Shown in pieces: positions 25,816-34,516 of a DNA stretch of 57,432 nt (within the stretch, counting starts at the first letter, position 1; each line of letters begins with the position of its first letter). The position numbers and the translations under genes are program-made. The stretch is taken from contig CALXXU010000006.1 of NCBI GenBank assembly GCA_944392765.1, positions 1-57,432 on the forward strand. The letters are read 5' to 3'. The notes beneath the pieces were generated by a model. The model made no database searches, was not told the DNA's origin, and worked only from the letters and a program-made list of their open reading frames with translations. Source of the stretch: an uncultured Anaerobiospirillum sp. (GTDB lineage Bacteria > Pseudomonadota > Gammaproteobacteria > Enterobacterales > Succinivibrionaceae).

Positions 25816-27411
25816 ATGCTGCGCATCAAGCGTTTAGCGGCCGCCGATGCCGCCCCCGTGTGGTCGCAGGTGCGGCCAGCGCTAGCAAGCCTGATGGGTA
25901 CTTTGGCCCTCAGCCCCGAGGATAAGAGCCTCATCGCCAATTGTGAGAGCGATGGGGACTACCTCAACTTTGTCACGCCCCTAAGCGGCACGCTGCGCGA
26001 GGCACCGATCCTGGAGGGTAAGCCGCTCTTTTTTAAAGGCCAAGAAGTAGCTGAGCTCAATTTTGAGGAGCGCAGCGCAAAGTGGCTTGCCGCCTTACAG
26101 CCGTATTTGCCACAAGACCAAAGCGTTAGTCTTGATGATCCCAATTTAAGTCCTGAAGCGCGCGCGGCCTTAGTGCTCAAGACCTTGGTGCAGCAGCCGC
26201 AGTACTTGAGCGTGCTCGAGGATAAAGATCCGATCATCGTGCCCTTTTGGGACCATAACTTCACCATCAAGCCCGTCTTGCCCCCGGTCGCCCCGGCAGC
26301 GGCCGCTGCGACAGCTGTAGGTGGTAGGCGCTGGTGGCCCTGGCTGTTATTACTCGCGCTGTTATTGGGCCTAGCGGCTCTGTGGTTGTTGTGGGGTCAG
26401 CACTGGTGGGACGAGCGCCAAGCGGCCGCTCAGCGCTCAGATGATTTGGCCGCACTTAAGCAAGAGCTGGTACAGCGTCAATATCAGCTCCACGACATCA
26501 ACCGTATGTTAGGGCGGGTTAATACCAGCATTGATACGGCCTTAGAGCATCAGCGTCAAAAGGATCTGACGGCCCTGTATCGCGAGCTCGAGGAGCGACG
26601 CACCAACTATGTCGATATCCACAACCTGTTAAATCAAGTCGCAGATAAGGAAGCCCTGCACCAGGCGGCAACTGAGCCGGTCGTGCCGACTGAGCCGACT
26701 GAACCGTCTGCTTCGACTGAGCCAACCGCATCTGGAGTTGAGCCGACTACGCCTGCTGCTTTAAGTGGGCAGGTGACGGCGGGGCAGAGCAAGCTGCCGA
26801 AGTGCACTACTATCATCGCGCAAGGCAAGATGCCGCAGCTGATTTTGGCCACTGACGGCTCGGGCTCGATGCTCGACTTTATGCCGGACGGCTCGCTGCG
26901 CATTCAGGCGGCGATCAATGCGGCTTTTGAGGTGGTTTCCTCGGTCGATCATAATGTGCCGATTCGCCTCTTTGGTATGCAGGGCTGTCCGCTCGCGCGT
27001 GACTACGGTACCTTCTCGGGCAATAATCGCGCGGCGTTACAGCGCGCAATTGCCCAGACCAATCCGCTCTTAAGCCCACGGCCGCTGCAAGTGCTCACGC
27101 CTTTAGTCTCAGCGCTCAAGGGTATGGCTAATGTCGCCGGAACCAATAACGATGCGGTCGGTATCTTGATCTCCGATGGTCTTGATACCTGCAACAATAC
27201 GCGCAATACCGATTTGTGCAGCTTAGCCCGTGAGATTCACGCGGCTAAGCCTAAGCTTAAAATCAACGTGGTCTTGCTCGGGGATGAGGCCGCGAGTGCC
27301 CGCTGCATTGCGCAGATCACTGGGGGCAAGGTCTATCGCCCCGAAAATGCCCATGAGCTAGTAAAATCGCTCAAGCAAGCGGCTCAGAGCTTAGTCAAGG
27401 TTTGCAATTAG
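25816..27411 (+). CDS. membrane-anchored vWA-domain protein of the srf cluster
   Basis: The product is 531 aa. A cytoplasmic N-terminal domain (1-165) is followed by one transmembrane helix (about 172-194, after RRWWPW). A periplasmic coiled coil (about 210-275), a Thr/Pro/Glu spacer (about 280-320) and a C-terminal vWA domain (about 335-531) follow. The MIDAS start DGSGSM (347-352) and LISDGLDTC are intact. GGGAGGG precedes the ATG. The periplasmic vWA domain could engage the same ligand class as the soluble vWA protein of the cluster. The gene ends 10 bases before srfA. Confidence 0.83.
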   Translation: MLRIKRLAAADAAPVWSQVRPALASLMGTLALSPEDKSLIANCESDGDYLNFVTPLSGTLREAPILEGKPLFFKGQEVAELNFEERSAKWLAALQPYLPQDQSVSLDDPNLSPEARAALVLKTLVQQPQYLSVLEDKDPIIVPFWDHNFTIKPVLPPVAPAAAAATAVGGRRWWPWLLLLALLLGLAALWLLWGQHWWDERQAAAQRSDDLAALKQELVQRQYQLHDINRMLGRVNTSIDTALEHQRQKDLTALYRELEERRTNYVDIHNLLNQVADKEALHQAATEPVVPTEPTEPSASTEPTASGVEPTTPAALSGQVTAGQSKLPKCTTIIAQGKMPQLILATDGSGSMLDFMPDGSLRIQAAINAAFEVVSSVDHNVPIRLFGMQGCPLARDYGTFSGNNRAALQRAIAQTNPLLSPRPLQVLTPLVSALKGMANVAGTNNDAVGILISDGLDTCNNTRNTDLCSLAREIHAAKPKLKINVVLLGDEAASARCIAQITGGKVYRPENAHELVKSLKQAAQSLVKVCN

Positions 27412-27421
27412 GGGAAGTGCC

Positions 27422-29365
27422 ATGCAAAACGCGCTCTTGAACAGTGGCAAAATCTCAGATTATGTGCCTATTGGCCAGGATGGCCAGCCGGTGTATCGCA
27501 ATGCCGAGGCCTTTTTGGCGGCCTTGAATATCCACAAGATGGTGGGGCCTGAGCTCACCCGTCACCTGGCGCGCCCTAAGATCGCCGCCGATAACAATAC
27601 CATCGACTGGTATATCCCCTTTGCCCCAAAAAATGAGGACGGGCAGTACCGCATTGTCACCTGGCAAGCGGCCACGCCCCAAGAACAGGAGCAAGCGCGC
27701 AGTCAGCTTCGGCACTTAGAGCAAGTGTTAAAGCGCGTCGGTGTTGCCTTAGGCAATCACCAGGCGCAAGGCACCAGCCAGCTCTTTGCCCATTACTTAA
27801 CCGGGCAAAACTCGGTGCAGCAGCTCCCGGCAATTCATTTCCCAAGCAATGACTGCGTCTTTATCGTCGATGGCGTGCCGGTCATCACCTTCTGGGGCTT
27901 TACCAAAAACGGCGCCCCGATGGAGCAAAGTCCCTTTGCAAGCTTAAAGGGCGCGGGTACGGTGCCGCCGTATGGCGCGGCTGCCGCCGGTACCGTGGGC
28001 GCGGGCTTTGCCTCGGGACCTGCGCAAGCGGCAGTGCCGCCGCAGCAAGAACCGCAGCAAGAAGATCGCTCGCGCAATAAAGGCTGCCTCTTAGCTTGGC
28101 CAATGTGGCTCTTATGGCTGCTCTTACTCCTTTTACTCTTGCTCTTATTATGGTGGCTCTGGCCATGGCTGTGGGGTTTACTGGCCTCGCTCTTTGGCTT
28201 TAAGGTCGCGGTTCCCAGCGCCAATTTAAACGGCCCGGACGTAGTGCAAGAAATGCCGCTTACCGCTCCTCCTCTCGAAACTGCGGAGCCGGTACTGCCA
28301 GGTGCTAATAACGACGCCATCTACTTGGATCCTAACGATCCAACTGTTACCTTAAACGGCGCGGAGAGCTCCACTAGCTCGAGCAATTCCAGTAACTCAG
28401 ATCACTCCAGTTACTCCCACAGCTCAGATCACTCGAGCTCCAGCTCCGATCATTCAAGCGCCGTCTCCAATACCGACCACTCGAGCTCGACGCTGATCAT
28501 TGATCGCACTGGTGGCGAACTGCCAGCGGTATCAGGTGAGATCCCGCTTAATGAACTGGGCGCGGTACCAGATGCGGCAGGTGAAATGCCAGCGGTCGCT
28601 GGCTCAGGTGAGCTGCCGCTGACCGGCTTTTCCGGTGAAGTGCCACCGGCCGACCCTATGATGCCGCAGCCGGGTGAGTTAGTGCCGCCTGAGACGATGC
28701 AGGCGCTTGAGGAGGCGGCTCAGGCCGCCCAGGCCTTTGACCCAAATATGCCGCAAGATCCGGGCGCTCAGGTACCTCCTGATCCAAACATGCCGCAGGG
28801 TTCCCAGACTCCACCTGATCCAAATATGCCGCAGACCCCATCTGACCCAACTATGCCGCAGACCCAACCTGATCCCCTGGCCAATCCGGGCTTAACCCCA
28901 GAGCAGGAAGCTGCGATTGAGGCCGCGCGTGCCGCCGAAGCGGCAGCTGCTAATAATAGCGGCGTCGTGCCGCCGCAGCCTGCTGTGCCTGAGAATAGCT
29001 TAAACTTCAATGAGCAGGCGCTGGCGCAGCAAGGTCCGTCCGTGCTCAACGGTGCCTGGAATACCCGCTCGGGCCTGATGGATCGTGCGACCGGTACCCC
29101 ACTGCAACTGGGCTATAGTTTCTCGGGCGATCAGGGCCAGGTCACGGTGACCCGCCCAGATGGCGTCAAGTGCGTGGCCCAGACGGCGGCAACGGTGGCA
29201 GGCTCAGGCGTGAATATCACGACCCAAGGCAATGCCGTATGCCCAGATGGCAAGTCTTATCGGATGCCTGAGGTTAAATGCGAGCCGCAAGGCGATGGCA
29301 CAGTGCGCTGCACCGGCCACTACGGCTCTTATAGCTTCCCAATTCAGTTTTATAACGCCCAATAA
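27422..29365 (+). CDS. srfA: SrfA-family membrane protein
   Basis: The product is 647 aa. The N-terminal domain (1-165) has the SrfA hallmarks as I know them: DGQPVYRN (20-27), IDWYIPF (61-67) and VPVITFWGF (about 152-160). A very hydrophobic, Leu/Trp-rich helix (about 222-253) crosses the membrane. A Ser/Asp/His-rich stretch (about 315-350), repeats of DPNMPQ (about 440-490), an Ala-rich helix and a C-terminal domain (about 540-647) with paired cysteines follow outside. SrfA completes the srfABC set, here separated from srfBC by six genes. It follows GGGGAAG with a 10-base gap to the vWA gene. It likely links cytoplasm and periplasm. Confidence 0.85.
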   Translation: MQNALLNSGKISDYVPIGQDGQPVYRNAEAFLAALNIHKMVGPELTRHLARPKIAADNNTIDWYIPFAPKNEDGQYRIVTWQAATPQEQEQARSQLRHLEQVLKRVGVALGNHQAQGTSQLFAHYLTGQNSVQQLPAIHFPSNDCVFIVDGVPVITFWGFTKNGAPMEQSPFASLKGAGTVPPYGAAAAGTVGAGFASGPAQAAVPPQQEPQQEDRSRNKGCLLAWPMWLLWLLLLLLLLLLLWWLWPWLWGLLASLFGFKVAVPSANLNGPDVVQEMPLTAPPLETAEPVLPGANNDAIYLDPNDPTVTLNGAESSTSSSNSSNSDHSSYSHSSDHSSSSSDHSSAVSNTDHSSSTLIIDRTGGELPAVSGEIPLNELGAVPDAAGEMPAVAGSGELPLTGFSGEVPPADPMMPQPGELVPPETMQALEEAAQAAQAFDPNMPQDPGAQVPPDPNMPQGSQTPPDPNMPQTPSDPTMPQTQPDPLANPGLTPEQEAAIEAARAAEAAAANNSGVVPPQPAVPENSLNFNEQALAQQGPSVLNGAWNTRSGLMDRATGTPLQLGYSFSGDQGQVTVTRPDGVKCVAQTAATVAGSGVNITTQGNAVCPDGKSYRMPEVKCEPQGDGTVRCTGHYGSYSFPIQFYNAQ

Positions 29366-29439
29366 TTTGGGCGCTTAGTATGCTTGCGGGCTTGGTGGCT
29401 TGGCCCGTGGCTGCGCTTTTTTTTGCTTGGAGATGTACG

Positions 29440-30195
29440 ATGCGTTGGCGCGTAACCTTACTTACCAGTGCTCTCATTGGTGCTTTAGCTCTGTCCGGCT
29501 GTCAATCAACTTCTTCCTCGTGGGGCGGCGTCGACCCAGACCCACGTCTGGTCAACGATGACTTCTCGGTCTCCTGGATCTCCTATGTCACCGCCTGCGC
29601 TACCGGCGCTCTGGTCTCAGGTGGCCTGTGCCTCTTAATTACCGATGGCGACCAAAAGGCAGCCTGCATCGCCGCAGCTGCGGCCGGTTGCGCCATTGGT
29701 GCGGCTTCCAATGCCTTGCTTGATAACCTGCGCCAAAACTACCACACCAAGGAGCAGCAGCTCGATGCCCTGATCGCCAAGCTTGAGGCCGATCGCCAAA
29801 AGGCCGTTTATATGGCCGCGACCGCCAACCAAGTCTATGCTGAGGACAAAGCAAAGCTTGCTTCCTTAAAGAAGGACATCAAGAGCCATAAGGCCCAAAA
29901 GGCTGAGATTGAGCACCGCATTGCCTACTACGATGCCAACATCGAAGTGCTGCAAGGCAACCTCGATTACCACGAGAAGGCCTTGGCCTCCTACCAAGAG
30001 GCCCGCAAGGGTATTGCTGCCGACGGTGGCAACTCTGATTCTGACCGCGCCAAGCTGCGTGAGTGCGACCGCCAGATCGCTCAGCTGGAGAAGGCCATTG
30101 AGCAAATCCGTGGTTCTATGCTCAGCTACACCGAGGACCGCAATGTGCTCAATCTGAGCTTAGAGAACTACGATCAAGTCGCCGCCCAAGCTTAG
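29440..30195 (+). CDS. coiled-coil lipoprotein, TagQ-like position
   Basis: The product is 251 aa. I start at the ATG at 29440, six bases after GGAGA, which places the lipobox LSGC at Cys21; an upstream in-frame ATG (29380) would add 20 residues before the signal. Gln22 predicts outer-membrane sorting. A Gly/Ala/Cys-rich hydrophobic segment (about 50-90) and a long coiled coil (about 95-245) follow. In Pseudomonas the TagQRST set includes the outer-membrane lipoprotein TagQ; this gene or the next is the candidate equivalent, by position and topology only. Confidence 0.75.
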   Translation: MRWRVTLLTSALIGALALSGCQSTSSSWGGVDPDPRLVNDDFSVSWISYVTACATGALVSGGLCLLITDGDQKAACIAAAAAGCAIGAASNALLDNLRQNYHTKEQQLDALIAKLEADRQKAVYMAATANQVYAEDKAKLASLKKDIKSHKAQKAEIEHRIAYYDANIEVLQGNLDYHEKALASYQEARKGIAADGGNSDSDRAKLRECDRQIAQLEKAIEQIRGSMLSYTEDRNVLNLSLENYDQVAAQA

Positions 30196-30262
30196 CCCCA
30201 GGTCCAGCCTGCTAAGACTTACGGGATCAGATGCGACCGGCCTAGGACGGTTGGTTCGCCTT

Positions 30263-30298
30263 GGCTTGCCTCAGGGCATTTTGCCCCAGGGGCAAGCC
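30263..30298 (+). other. long hairpin in the leader of the last srf-cluster gene
   Basis: An eight-base stem GGCTTGCC/GGCAAGCC encloses a second stem GGGCA/TGCCC. It has no T run after it, so it is probably a processing or stability element, or a weak attenuator, between the two lipoprotein genes. Confidence 0.45.
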
Positions 30299-30322
30299 TT
30301 TGCTTGTGAGAGGAATTTTGTT

Positions 30323-30823
30323 GTGATTAAGACTTTGAAGTTAGCCCTGGTGGGGAGCTGCGCGCTGATGCTGACCGCCTGTGCTTCCACCCCTGAAGAA
30401 TGTGACCCAAGCCAAGACCAAGGCTTTTTTGGCAAGATTGGCTGCACGGTCTCGGGCTCTTATGATGAGCGCATTGAGCAGCGCGAGGCACGCGTTGAGA
30501 GCTTAAAGGCCGAGAATGAGCGCTTAAATCAGCTGGCGCGTGACCTCTTTGCTAAGGATGCTTTGGTTAAGGGCCAGATCTCCGAGCAAAATCGCCTGCT
30601 CGACCACGCTCAAAGCGAGCTTTACGCCTTAGAGGGCGAGCTGGCCCAGAAGAAGGCTCTGAGCTCCGACCTGCAAGACCAAATTACCAAGGCTCAAGAG
30701 CAAATCGAGGCCTTAAAGAAGAGCAATACGGGCTCGGCTAAGACTAAGGCCGCTTTAGCCAAGAAGCAAAAGCAAATCGATGAGCTCAACGCTACCTTAG
30801 AGCAGCTCCAATCGATGATGTAG
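30323..30823 (+). CDS. second coiled-coil lipoprotein of the srf cluster
   Basis: The product is 166 aa from a GTG start at 30323, nine bases after GAGAGG. The signal peptide ends in lipobox LTAC (Cys20), and Ala21-Ser22 predicts outer-membrane sorting. The mature part is short up to about residue 50 (with Cys at about 29 and 40), then almost entirely coiled coil (about 55-166), with motifs like LKAENERLNQL and LAKKQKQIDELNATLEQL. It lies 127 bases after the first lipoprotein and directly before a strong terminator, so it closes the cluster. Confidence 0.75.
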   Translation: MIKTLKLALVGSCALMLTACASTPEECDPSQDQGFFGKIGCTVSGSYDERIEQREARVESLKAENERLNQLARDLFAKDALVKGQISEQNRLLDHAQSELYALEGELAQKKALSSDLQDQITKAQEQIEALKKSNTGSAKTKAALAKKQKQIDELNATLEQLQSMM

Positions 30824-30907
30824 TTGCAGGACTAGGGGCCGCTAGGTCCCAGTTGGTACCAACTCGAAGTTGGCGGCGGCCTGCCTAGCTGGGGCCGCCC
30901 AAAAAGA

Positions 30908-30956
30908 AGCGAGGGAACTGGGTCAGTTCAGACGATCCAGCTCCCTCGCTTTTTCT
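30908..30956 (+). terminator. strong intrinsic terminator closing the srf cluster
   Basis: A stem of about 14 pairs (AGCGAGGGA and CTGG with CCAG and TCCCTCGCT) and a 15-base loop is followed by TTTTTCTT. It lies 85 bases after the last lipoprotein stop and marks the end of the transcription unit. Confidence 0.88.
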
Positions 30957-30969
30957 TAATTAAGCCCAA

Positions 30970-31137
30970 TCAGAAGCGGATGAGCTTGTCCTCATCCAAA
31001 TTGACGTCGAGCTCCTTTTTGAGCTTTCTGATTGACTTGGTTGAGATCGGCGAAAATATGGCATAGCCCAGGCCGCCGACGAAAAGCCCACCGATAAGGA
31101 CGGCTACTACTATAATTAATATATCAGCAAAACTCAT
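30970..31137 (-). CDS. 55-aa single-span membrane protein
   Basis: The short frame has an ATG at 31137 preceded by GGAGGGAGC. One transmembrane helix (about 5-30, ILIIVVAVLIGGLFVGGLGY) is followed by a basic then acidic tail ending DEDKLIRF. Its start overlaps the stop of the upstream interrupted gene (ATGA arrangement), so the two were coupled before the insertion. Family not recognised. Confidence 0.6.
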   Translation of the reverse strand: MSFADILIIVVAVLIGGLFVGGLGYAIFSPISTKSIRKLKKELDVNLDEDKLIRF

Positions 31138-31946
31138 GATGCTCCCTCCTTATCAGATTTGGTAACTACATCTTTGCAAGCATCAAGATCATCACTGCTT
31201 GAGCGGTCGTCTTCTTTGCTCGATTTATCAGAATCTTCTGCTTGACCAGTTACTTGGCATTTATCAGAACAAATTCCTTGAAATCTTACTTCTACTGCAA
31301 CCTTGCGCTCATCAGCAATTGACCTGCCTTCCATAATAAGACCTAAGGTTGACGTATCGTTGCTATTAGAAGAAGGTGATTTTCCTGCACTGCTCACTTG
31401 CTCTTGCTTGGCTCGTTCTTCTTCTGTTTGGCGAATAAAAGAAAGTTGTCTTATTTTTTTAATAATAAAATAAAACTTCCCCAACTCTGTGAACTATGGT
31501 GCACTAATGTCGAGAGAAAAATACACTGACGAAAGGCATGTCTATCTTGTTTGTGCCTTATTCGAGCAAAAAGAACTCACTCTAGAAAAATAGTACAAAA
31601 AGCAAGATTATGAACTATTTTTCGTTAAGTTAATTGTTTTCTCAGAATTTCGTAAATTTACGGTAAATAAGCCTTTCTTGTGCTAAATTTTTCTCTTAAA
31701 TAGATACAGTATAGTTCACAGGTTTGGGGAAGTTTTAATAAAAGACAGCCAAATAACATCGCCGCAGAAAAAAAGTGAAGCTACAACTAAAACAACTGCA
31801 ACTGCGAGAAAGCGATTGTCTAGAGGAAGAGGTGGATTTGCAGTCCAAAAATATGCACTAAGTGCAATTACAATGCTGGCTAATCCGCCCCCAACAGCAA
31901 AAAGATAATTTGCAAGTGTCTTGTAGTAATCTATGACTTCTTTCAT
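31134..31946 (-). pseudogene. small membrane-protein gene split by a MITE-like element
   Basis: The 5' part (31946-31744) encodes two hydrophobic helices. The 3' part (31464-31134) encodes a Ser/Asp-rich, charged tail. Between them lies the 267-bp inverted-repeat element with ATAAAA on both sides. Removing the element and one copy of ATAAAA leaves 540 bases, which is exactly 180 codons open from ATG to stop, reading VIWLSFIIKKIRQ across the join. As it stands the first part stops inside the element (SPNL) and the second has at best a TTG start in the inverted repeat. The gene is AT-rich and its family is not recognised. Confidence 0.82.
31471..31737. mobile_element. MITE-like element 3, 267 bp, inserted in a gene
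   Basis: The terminal inverted repeats are 27 bases with 25 matches (outer bases TAAAACTTCCCCAA, inner CTGTGAACTAT). A six-base duplication ATAAAA lies on each side (31465-31470 and 31738-31743). The interior is AT-rich and carries only a 28-codon open frame from ATG at 31508, too short for a transposase. The exact in-frame restoration of the host gene on removal is strong evidence for insertion. No autonomous partner is in the window. Confidence 0.85.
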
Positions 31947-32103
31947 AGGACAGAATATAAATTACCAGTTCACCGTTATAGTGGGGGTGAACCACCTAGT
32001 TGTATTATAGCCCACTTCTATTCACCATGCTGACAAATCAGCGTAGATTGTCTTCATGCCAATGCTGGCCAAAGCTCACAGGAGTTAGCGCGCAGTACGG
32101 TTG

Positions 32104-32250
32104 CTAACCACTATCTACCGGTTCCTTACAGTGCCTGGGCGCTAAGGTGGCGACGACCGCGCCAAGCTGCTCGAGACTAAAGCGCCGGGCAGCGCGCTGT
32201 TGCAGGCGCGCCCAGTCTTGGCGCCCTTGCGCCTTGGTAATAGTGCTAAT
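32104..32250 (-). pseudogene. possible remnant of a YafQ/RelE-type toxin
   Basis: Directly after the antitoxin gene a 48-codon frame reads STITKAQGRQDW and FSLEQLGAVVATLA, loosely like the N-terminal helices of YafQ-type toxins. It has no ATG, GTG or TTG at its start (ATT overlaps the antitoxin stop) and ends after about half the usual length without the catalytic half. If it is a toxin it is broken. The likeness is weak and partly argued from position. Confidence 0.3.
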
Positions 32251-32533
32251 GGGCAATATCGGCGCGTAAATCCCGCATCAAATCCTCGACGTTGTCGTAG
32301 AACTTGGCCTTGCTCGGATCGGCCAAGATCTCCTTAGTTTCCTTTAAGGCGGCTAAGGTCTCAGCATTGGGCTCATCGTAGTCGAGCTCATAGAGGTTGG
32401 GATCGGCGCGCAGGGTCTTGCGCACCAAGGTATTAAGTGCGCGATTCATCGACAGTCCAATATTGGCACAGGCTTCAGCAAATTGCTGCTTGAGTTCGCT
32501 CTCCATGACGAAGGTGACTTTAGCTTTGGTCAT
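32246..32533 (-). CDS. RelB/DinJ-family antitoxin
   Basis: The product is 95 aa. The N-terminus (TKAKVTFVMESELKQQFAEAC and GLSMNRALNTLVRKTL) is the ribbon-helix-helix DNA-binding fold of RelB/DinJ antitoxins, which repress their own promoter. The C-terminal acidic part (about 50-95) would wrap a toxin. AGGAGG lies five bases before the ATG. No intact toxin gene follows, only a short degraded frame, so it is an orphan or acts on a toxin elsewhere. Confidence 0.85.
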   Translation of the reverse strand: MTKAKVTFVMESELKQQFAEACANIGLSMNRALNTLVRKTLRADPNLYELDYDEPNAETLAALKETKEILADPSKAKFYDNVEDLMRDLRADIAH

Positions 32534-32649
32534 GGCTGCCTCCTGGATTCTAACTTGTGGGCCTTAAATGGCGCTCTGGTTGAGCTTGTATGATGCGCTT
32601 ACCCTTATTTCTGGGGTAAAGTAAGTCCGTGGTGTCGTGATACTTTGTC

Positions 32650-32679
32650 ATCATACTATAAATTTACAGTGTACAACAA
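32650..32679 (-). promoter_or_regulatory. candidate promoter of the antitoxin gene
   Basis: On the minus strand TTGTTG (32679-32674) and TATGAT (32655-32650) are 18 bases apart. The leader would be about 110 bases. A run of 12 T lies just right of it (32690-32701). No other gene is seen in 32534-32880. Confidence 0.35.
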
Positions 32680-32885
32680 GAAAGAAGTATTTTTTTTTTT
32701 TCAGAAAGCGGTGGTCGCCCGTGTGGGGCTTTTTATCCCAAATTAGGCTGTCAGGGCTCCATCATCGTCCAATCTTAGTGCCGCGCTTATGAGCGCCACA
32801 CTTATCAATGACATCCTGATTTTGGCGGGTACAGGCGCGGTCCTGATTTTTTCTTGGATCGGGGCGCGGGAAAATTATGGGGCTT

Positions 32886-32912
32886 TTGCCCTATCACCGG
32901 GGGTGCTATACT
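32886..32912 (+). promoter_or_regulatory. candidate promoter of tyrS
   Basis: TATACT (32907-32912) with a weak TTGCCC (32886-32891, 15-base spacer) lies 134 bases before the tyrS ATG. The following leader shows no T-box and no recognised riboswitch. Confidence 0.4.
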
Positions 32913-33045
32913 CACGCCAATTTTTTCTTGCAGCATGCCCCCAAAATTGGGAGTGGCTGTGTGGTGCGCGCTTTCTTTACTCGTGGAGCGTTGCCTCAGC
33001 TGCACCGCGTGCTGTTCGTGATTGAGTTTTTGGAGAATTTTGTTC

Positions 33046-34236
33046 ATGGTTGCAGTGGAAGAGGCACTGCGCGAGATTGCTCGCGGCGCTCAAGAAATCA
33101 TTCCGTTAGAAGAGCTCAAGCAAAAGCTCGAGAGCGGTCGTCAGCTCACGATTAAGCTCGGCATGGATCCAACCGCCCCTGATATCCACTTAGGTCACAC
33201 CGTGATCTTAAATAAGCTGCGCACCTTCCAGAACTTGGGCCATAAGGTCATCCTCATTATCGGTGACTTTACCGCTTCGGTCGGTGACCCATCGGGCAAG
33301 AACGCCACCCGCCCACAGCTGTCGCGTGAGCAGATCATGGCCAATGCTCAGACTTATGCTGAGCAGGCCTTCAAGGTTCTCGATAAGGAGAAGACTGAGA
33401 TCCGCTATAACTCTGAGTGGCTCTCGACCTTGGGCGCTGAGGGTGTCATTCGCTTGGCCTCGAAGCTGACCGTCGCTCGTATGTTAGAGCGTGAGGACTT
33501 CACCAAGCGTTATCAATCCGGACAGCCGATCGCAATTCACGAGTTCTTATATCCTCTGTTCCAAGGCTATGACAGCGTTGCCTTAAAGTGTGACGTGGAG
33601 TTAGGTGGCACCGATCAGAAGTTCAACCTCTTGATGGGCCGCGAACTGCAAAAGGACGCCGGTTTAGAGCCGCAAGTCGTGCTCATGATGCCTTTATTGG
33701 TCGGCCTTGATGGCGTCAAGAAGATGTCCAAGTCCGCCGGTAACTATATCGGTGTGCACGATAGCGTCGCTGACATGTTCGGTAAGATCATGTCCTTAAG
33801 TGATGAGCTCATGTGGTCGTACTACGATCTGTTATCGTTCCGCCCAGTAGCTGAGATCGAAGAGTTAAAGCGCAAGTGTGCCTCAGGCGAAATGAATCCT
33901 CGCGATGCCAAGTTAGAGCTCGGCCGTGAGATCGTCGCCCGCTACCACGGTGAGGACGCCGGTCGTGAGGCCGTCGAGGGCTTTATCAACCAGTTTGCTA
34001 AGGGCGCCTTACCTGAGGATATCCCAGAGTTCACCTTCTCGAATGTCCAATCCTTAGCCAATATGTTAAAGGACGCAGGCTTAGTGGCTTCGACCTCGGA
34101 GGCCCTGCGTATGATTAAGCAAAACGCCGTTAAGTGCGAAGGTGAGGTGGTAACCGATCCTAAGGCTCCAGTAGCCCCTGGCACCCGCGTTTACCAGGTA
34201 GGTAAGCGCCGCTTTGCCCGCATTACGGTGGCCTAA
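33046..34236 (+). CDS. tyrS: tyrosyl-tRNA synthetase
   Basis: The product is 396 aa and charges tRNA-Tyr with tyrosine in the cytoplasm. It is a class I synthetase: HLGH (48-51) is the HIGH motif and KKMSKS (225-230) the KMSKS loop. [14 protein letters not shown] is typical of the shorter, Haemophilus/Pseudomonas-like bacterial type. A C-terminal S4 RNA-binding domain (about 330-396) is present. I choose the ATG at 33046, nine bases after GGAGA; an in-frame TTG 24 bases upstream has no ribosome site. The tandem repeat of the next spacer begins inside the last codons. Confidence 0.96.
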   Translation: MVAVEEALREIARGAQEIIPLEELKQKLESGRQLTIKLGMDPTAPDIHLGHTVILNKLRTFQNLGHKVILIIGDFTASVGDPSGKNATRPQLSREQIMANAQTYAEQAFKVLDKEKTEIRYNSEWLSTLGAEGVIRLASKLTVARMLEREDFTKRYQSGQPIAIHEFLYPLFQGYDSVALKCDVELGGTDQKFNLLMGRELQKDAGLEPQVVLMMPLLVGLDGVKKMSKSAGNYIGVHDSVADMFGKIMSLSDELMWSYYDLLSFRPVAEIEELKRKCASGEMNPRDAKLELGREIVARYHGEDAGREAVEGFINQFAKGALPEDIPEFTFSNVQSLANMLKDAGLVASTSEALRMIKQNAVKCEGEVVTDPKAPVAPGTRVYQVGKRRFARITVA

Positions 34237-34400
34237 CGCATTACGTGACTTAGTCGTTACAGTGGCTTAACGCGTTACGTGACTTAGTCGTTACAGTGGC
34301 CTAACGCACTACGTGGCTTAACGCGTTACAGTGGCCTAACTGGTTACGGTGGCTTAGTGCGTTACATGGCCTAACGCATTACGACGGCCTAGTTTGACGG
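34222..34400. repeat. degenerate tandem repeat of about 22 bp after tyrS
   Basis: Units built on GGCCTAACGCATTACGTG or GTGGCTTAACGCGTTACA follow one another, some in longer pairs of about 43 bases (GTGACTTAGTCGTTACAGTG occurs twice). The first unit includes the tyrS stop codon, so the array grew from coding sequence. No gene is present in the 280-base spacer. Confidence 0.7.
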
Positions 34401-34516
34401 TCGTCGTGCTGGGGGCAAACTTAGTTTGACGTCGGTCGACTTTGGGACGCTCCCTGTTTGCTCGCCGCTTGTTTTGGCGTTAGGCTAGCAGGTGGTCGTT
34501 CAGTTTGAGGTGAGTT

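Noticed and set aside
10238-30823. A complete type VI secretion locus
   Set aside because: No TssB/C, Hcp, VgrG, ClpV, IcmF/TssM, TssK/L/J, Fha, PppA or kinase domain is present; only regulatory-envelope look-alikes are.
32690-32701. Run of 12 T as a phase-variation tract
   Set aside because: It lies outside any gene and beyond the likely antitoxin promoter; nothing shows it changes a frame or spacer length.
32789-33025. Plus-strand frame before tyrS
   Set aside because: It overlaps the candidate tyrS promoter, lacks a ribosome site and matches nothing.
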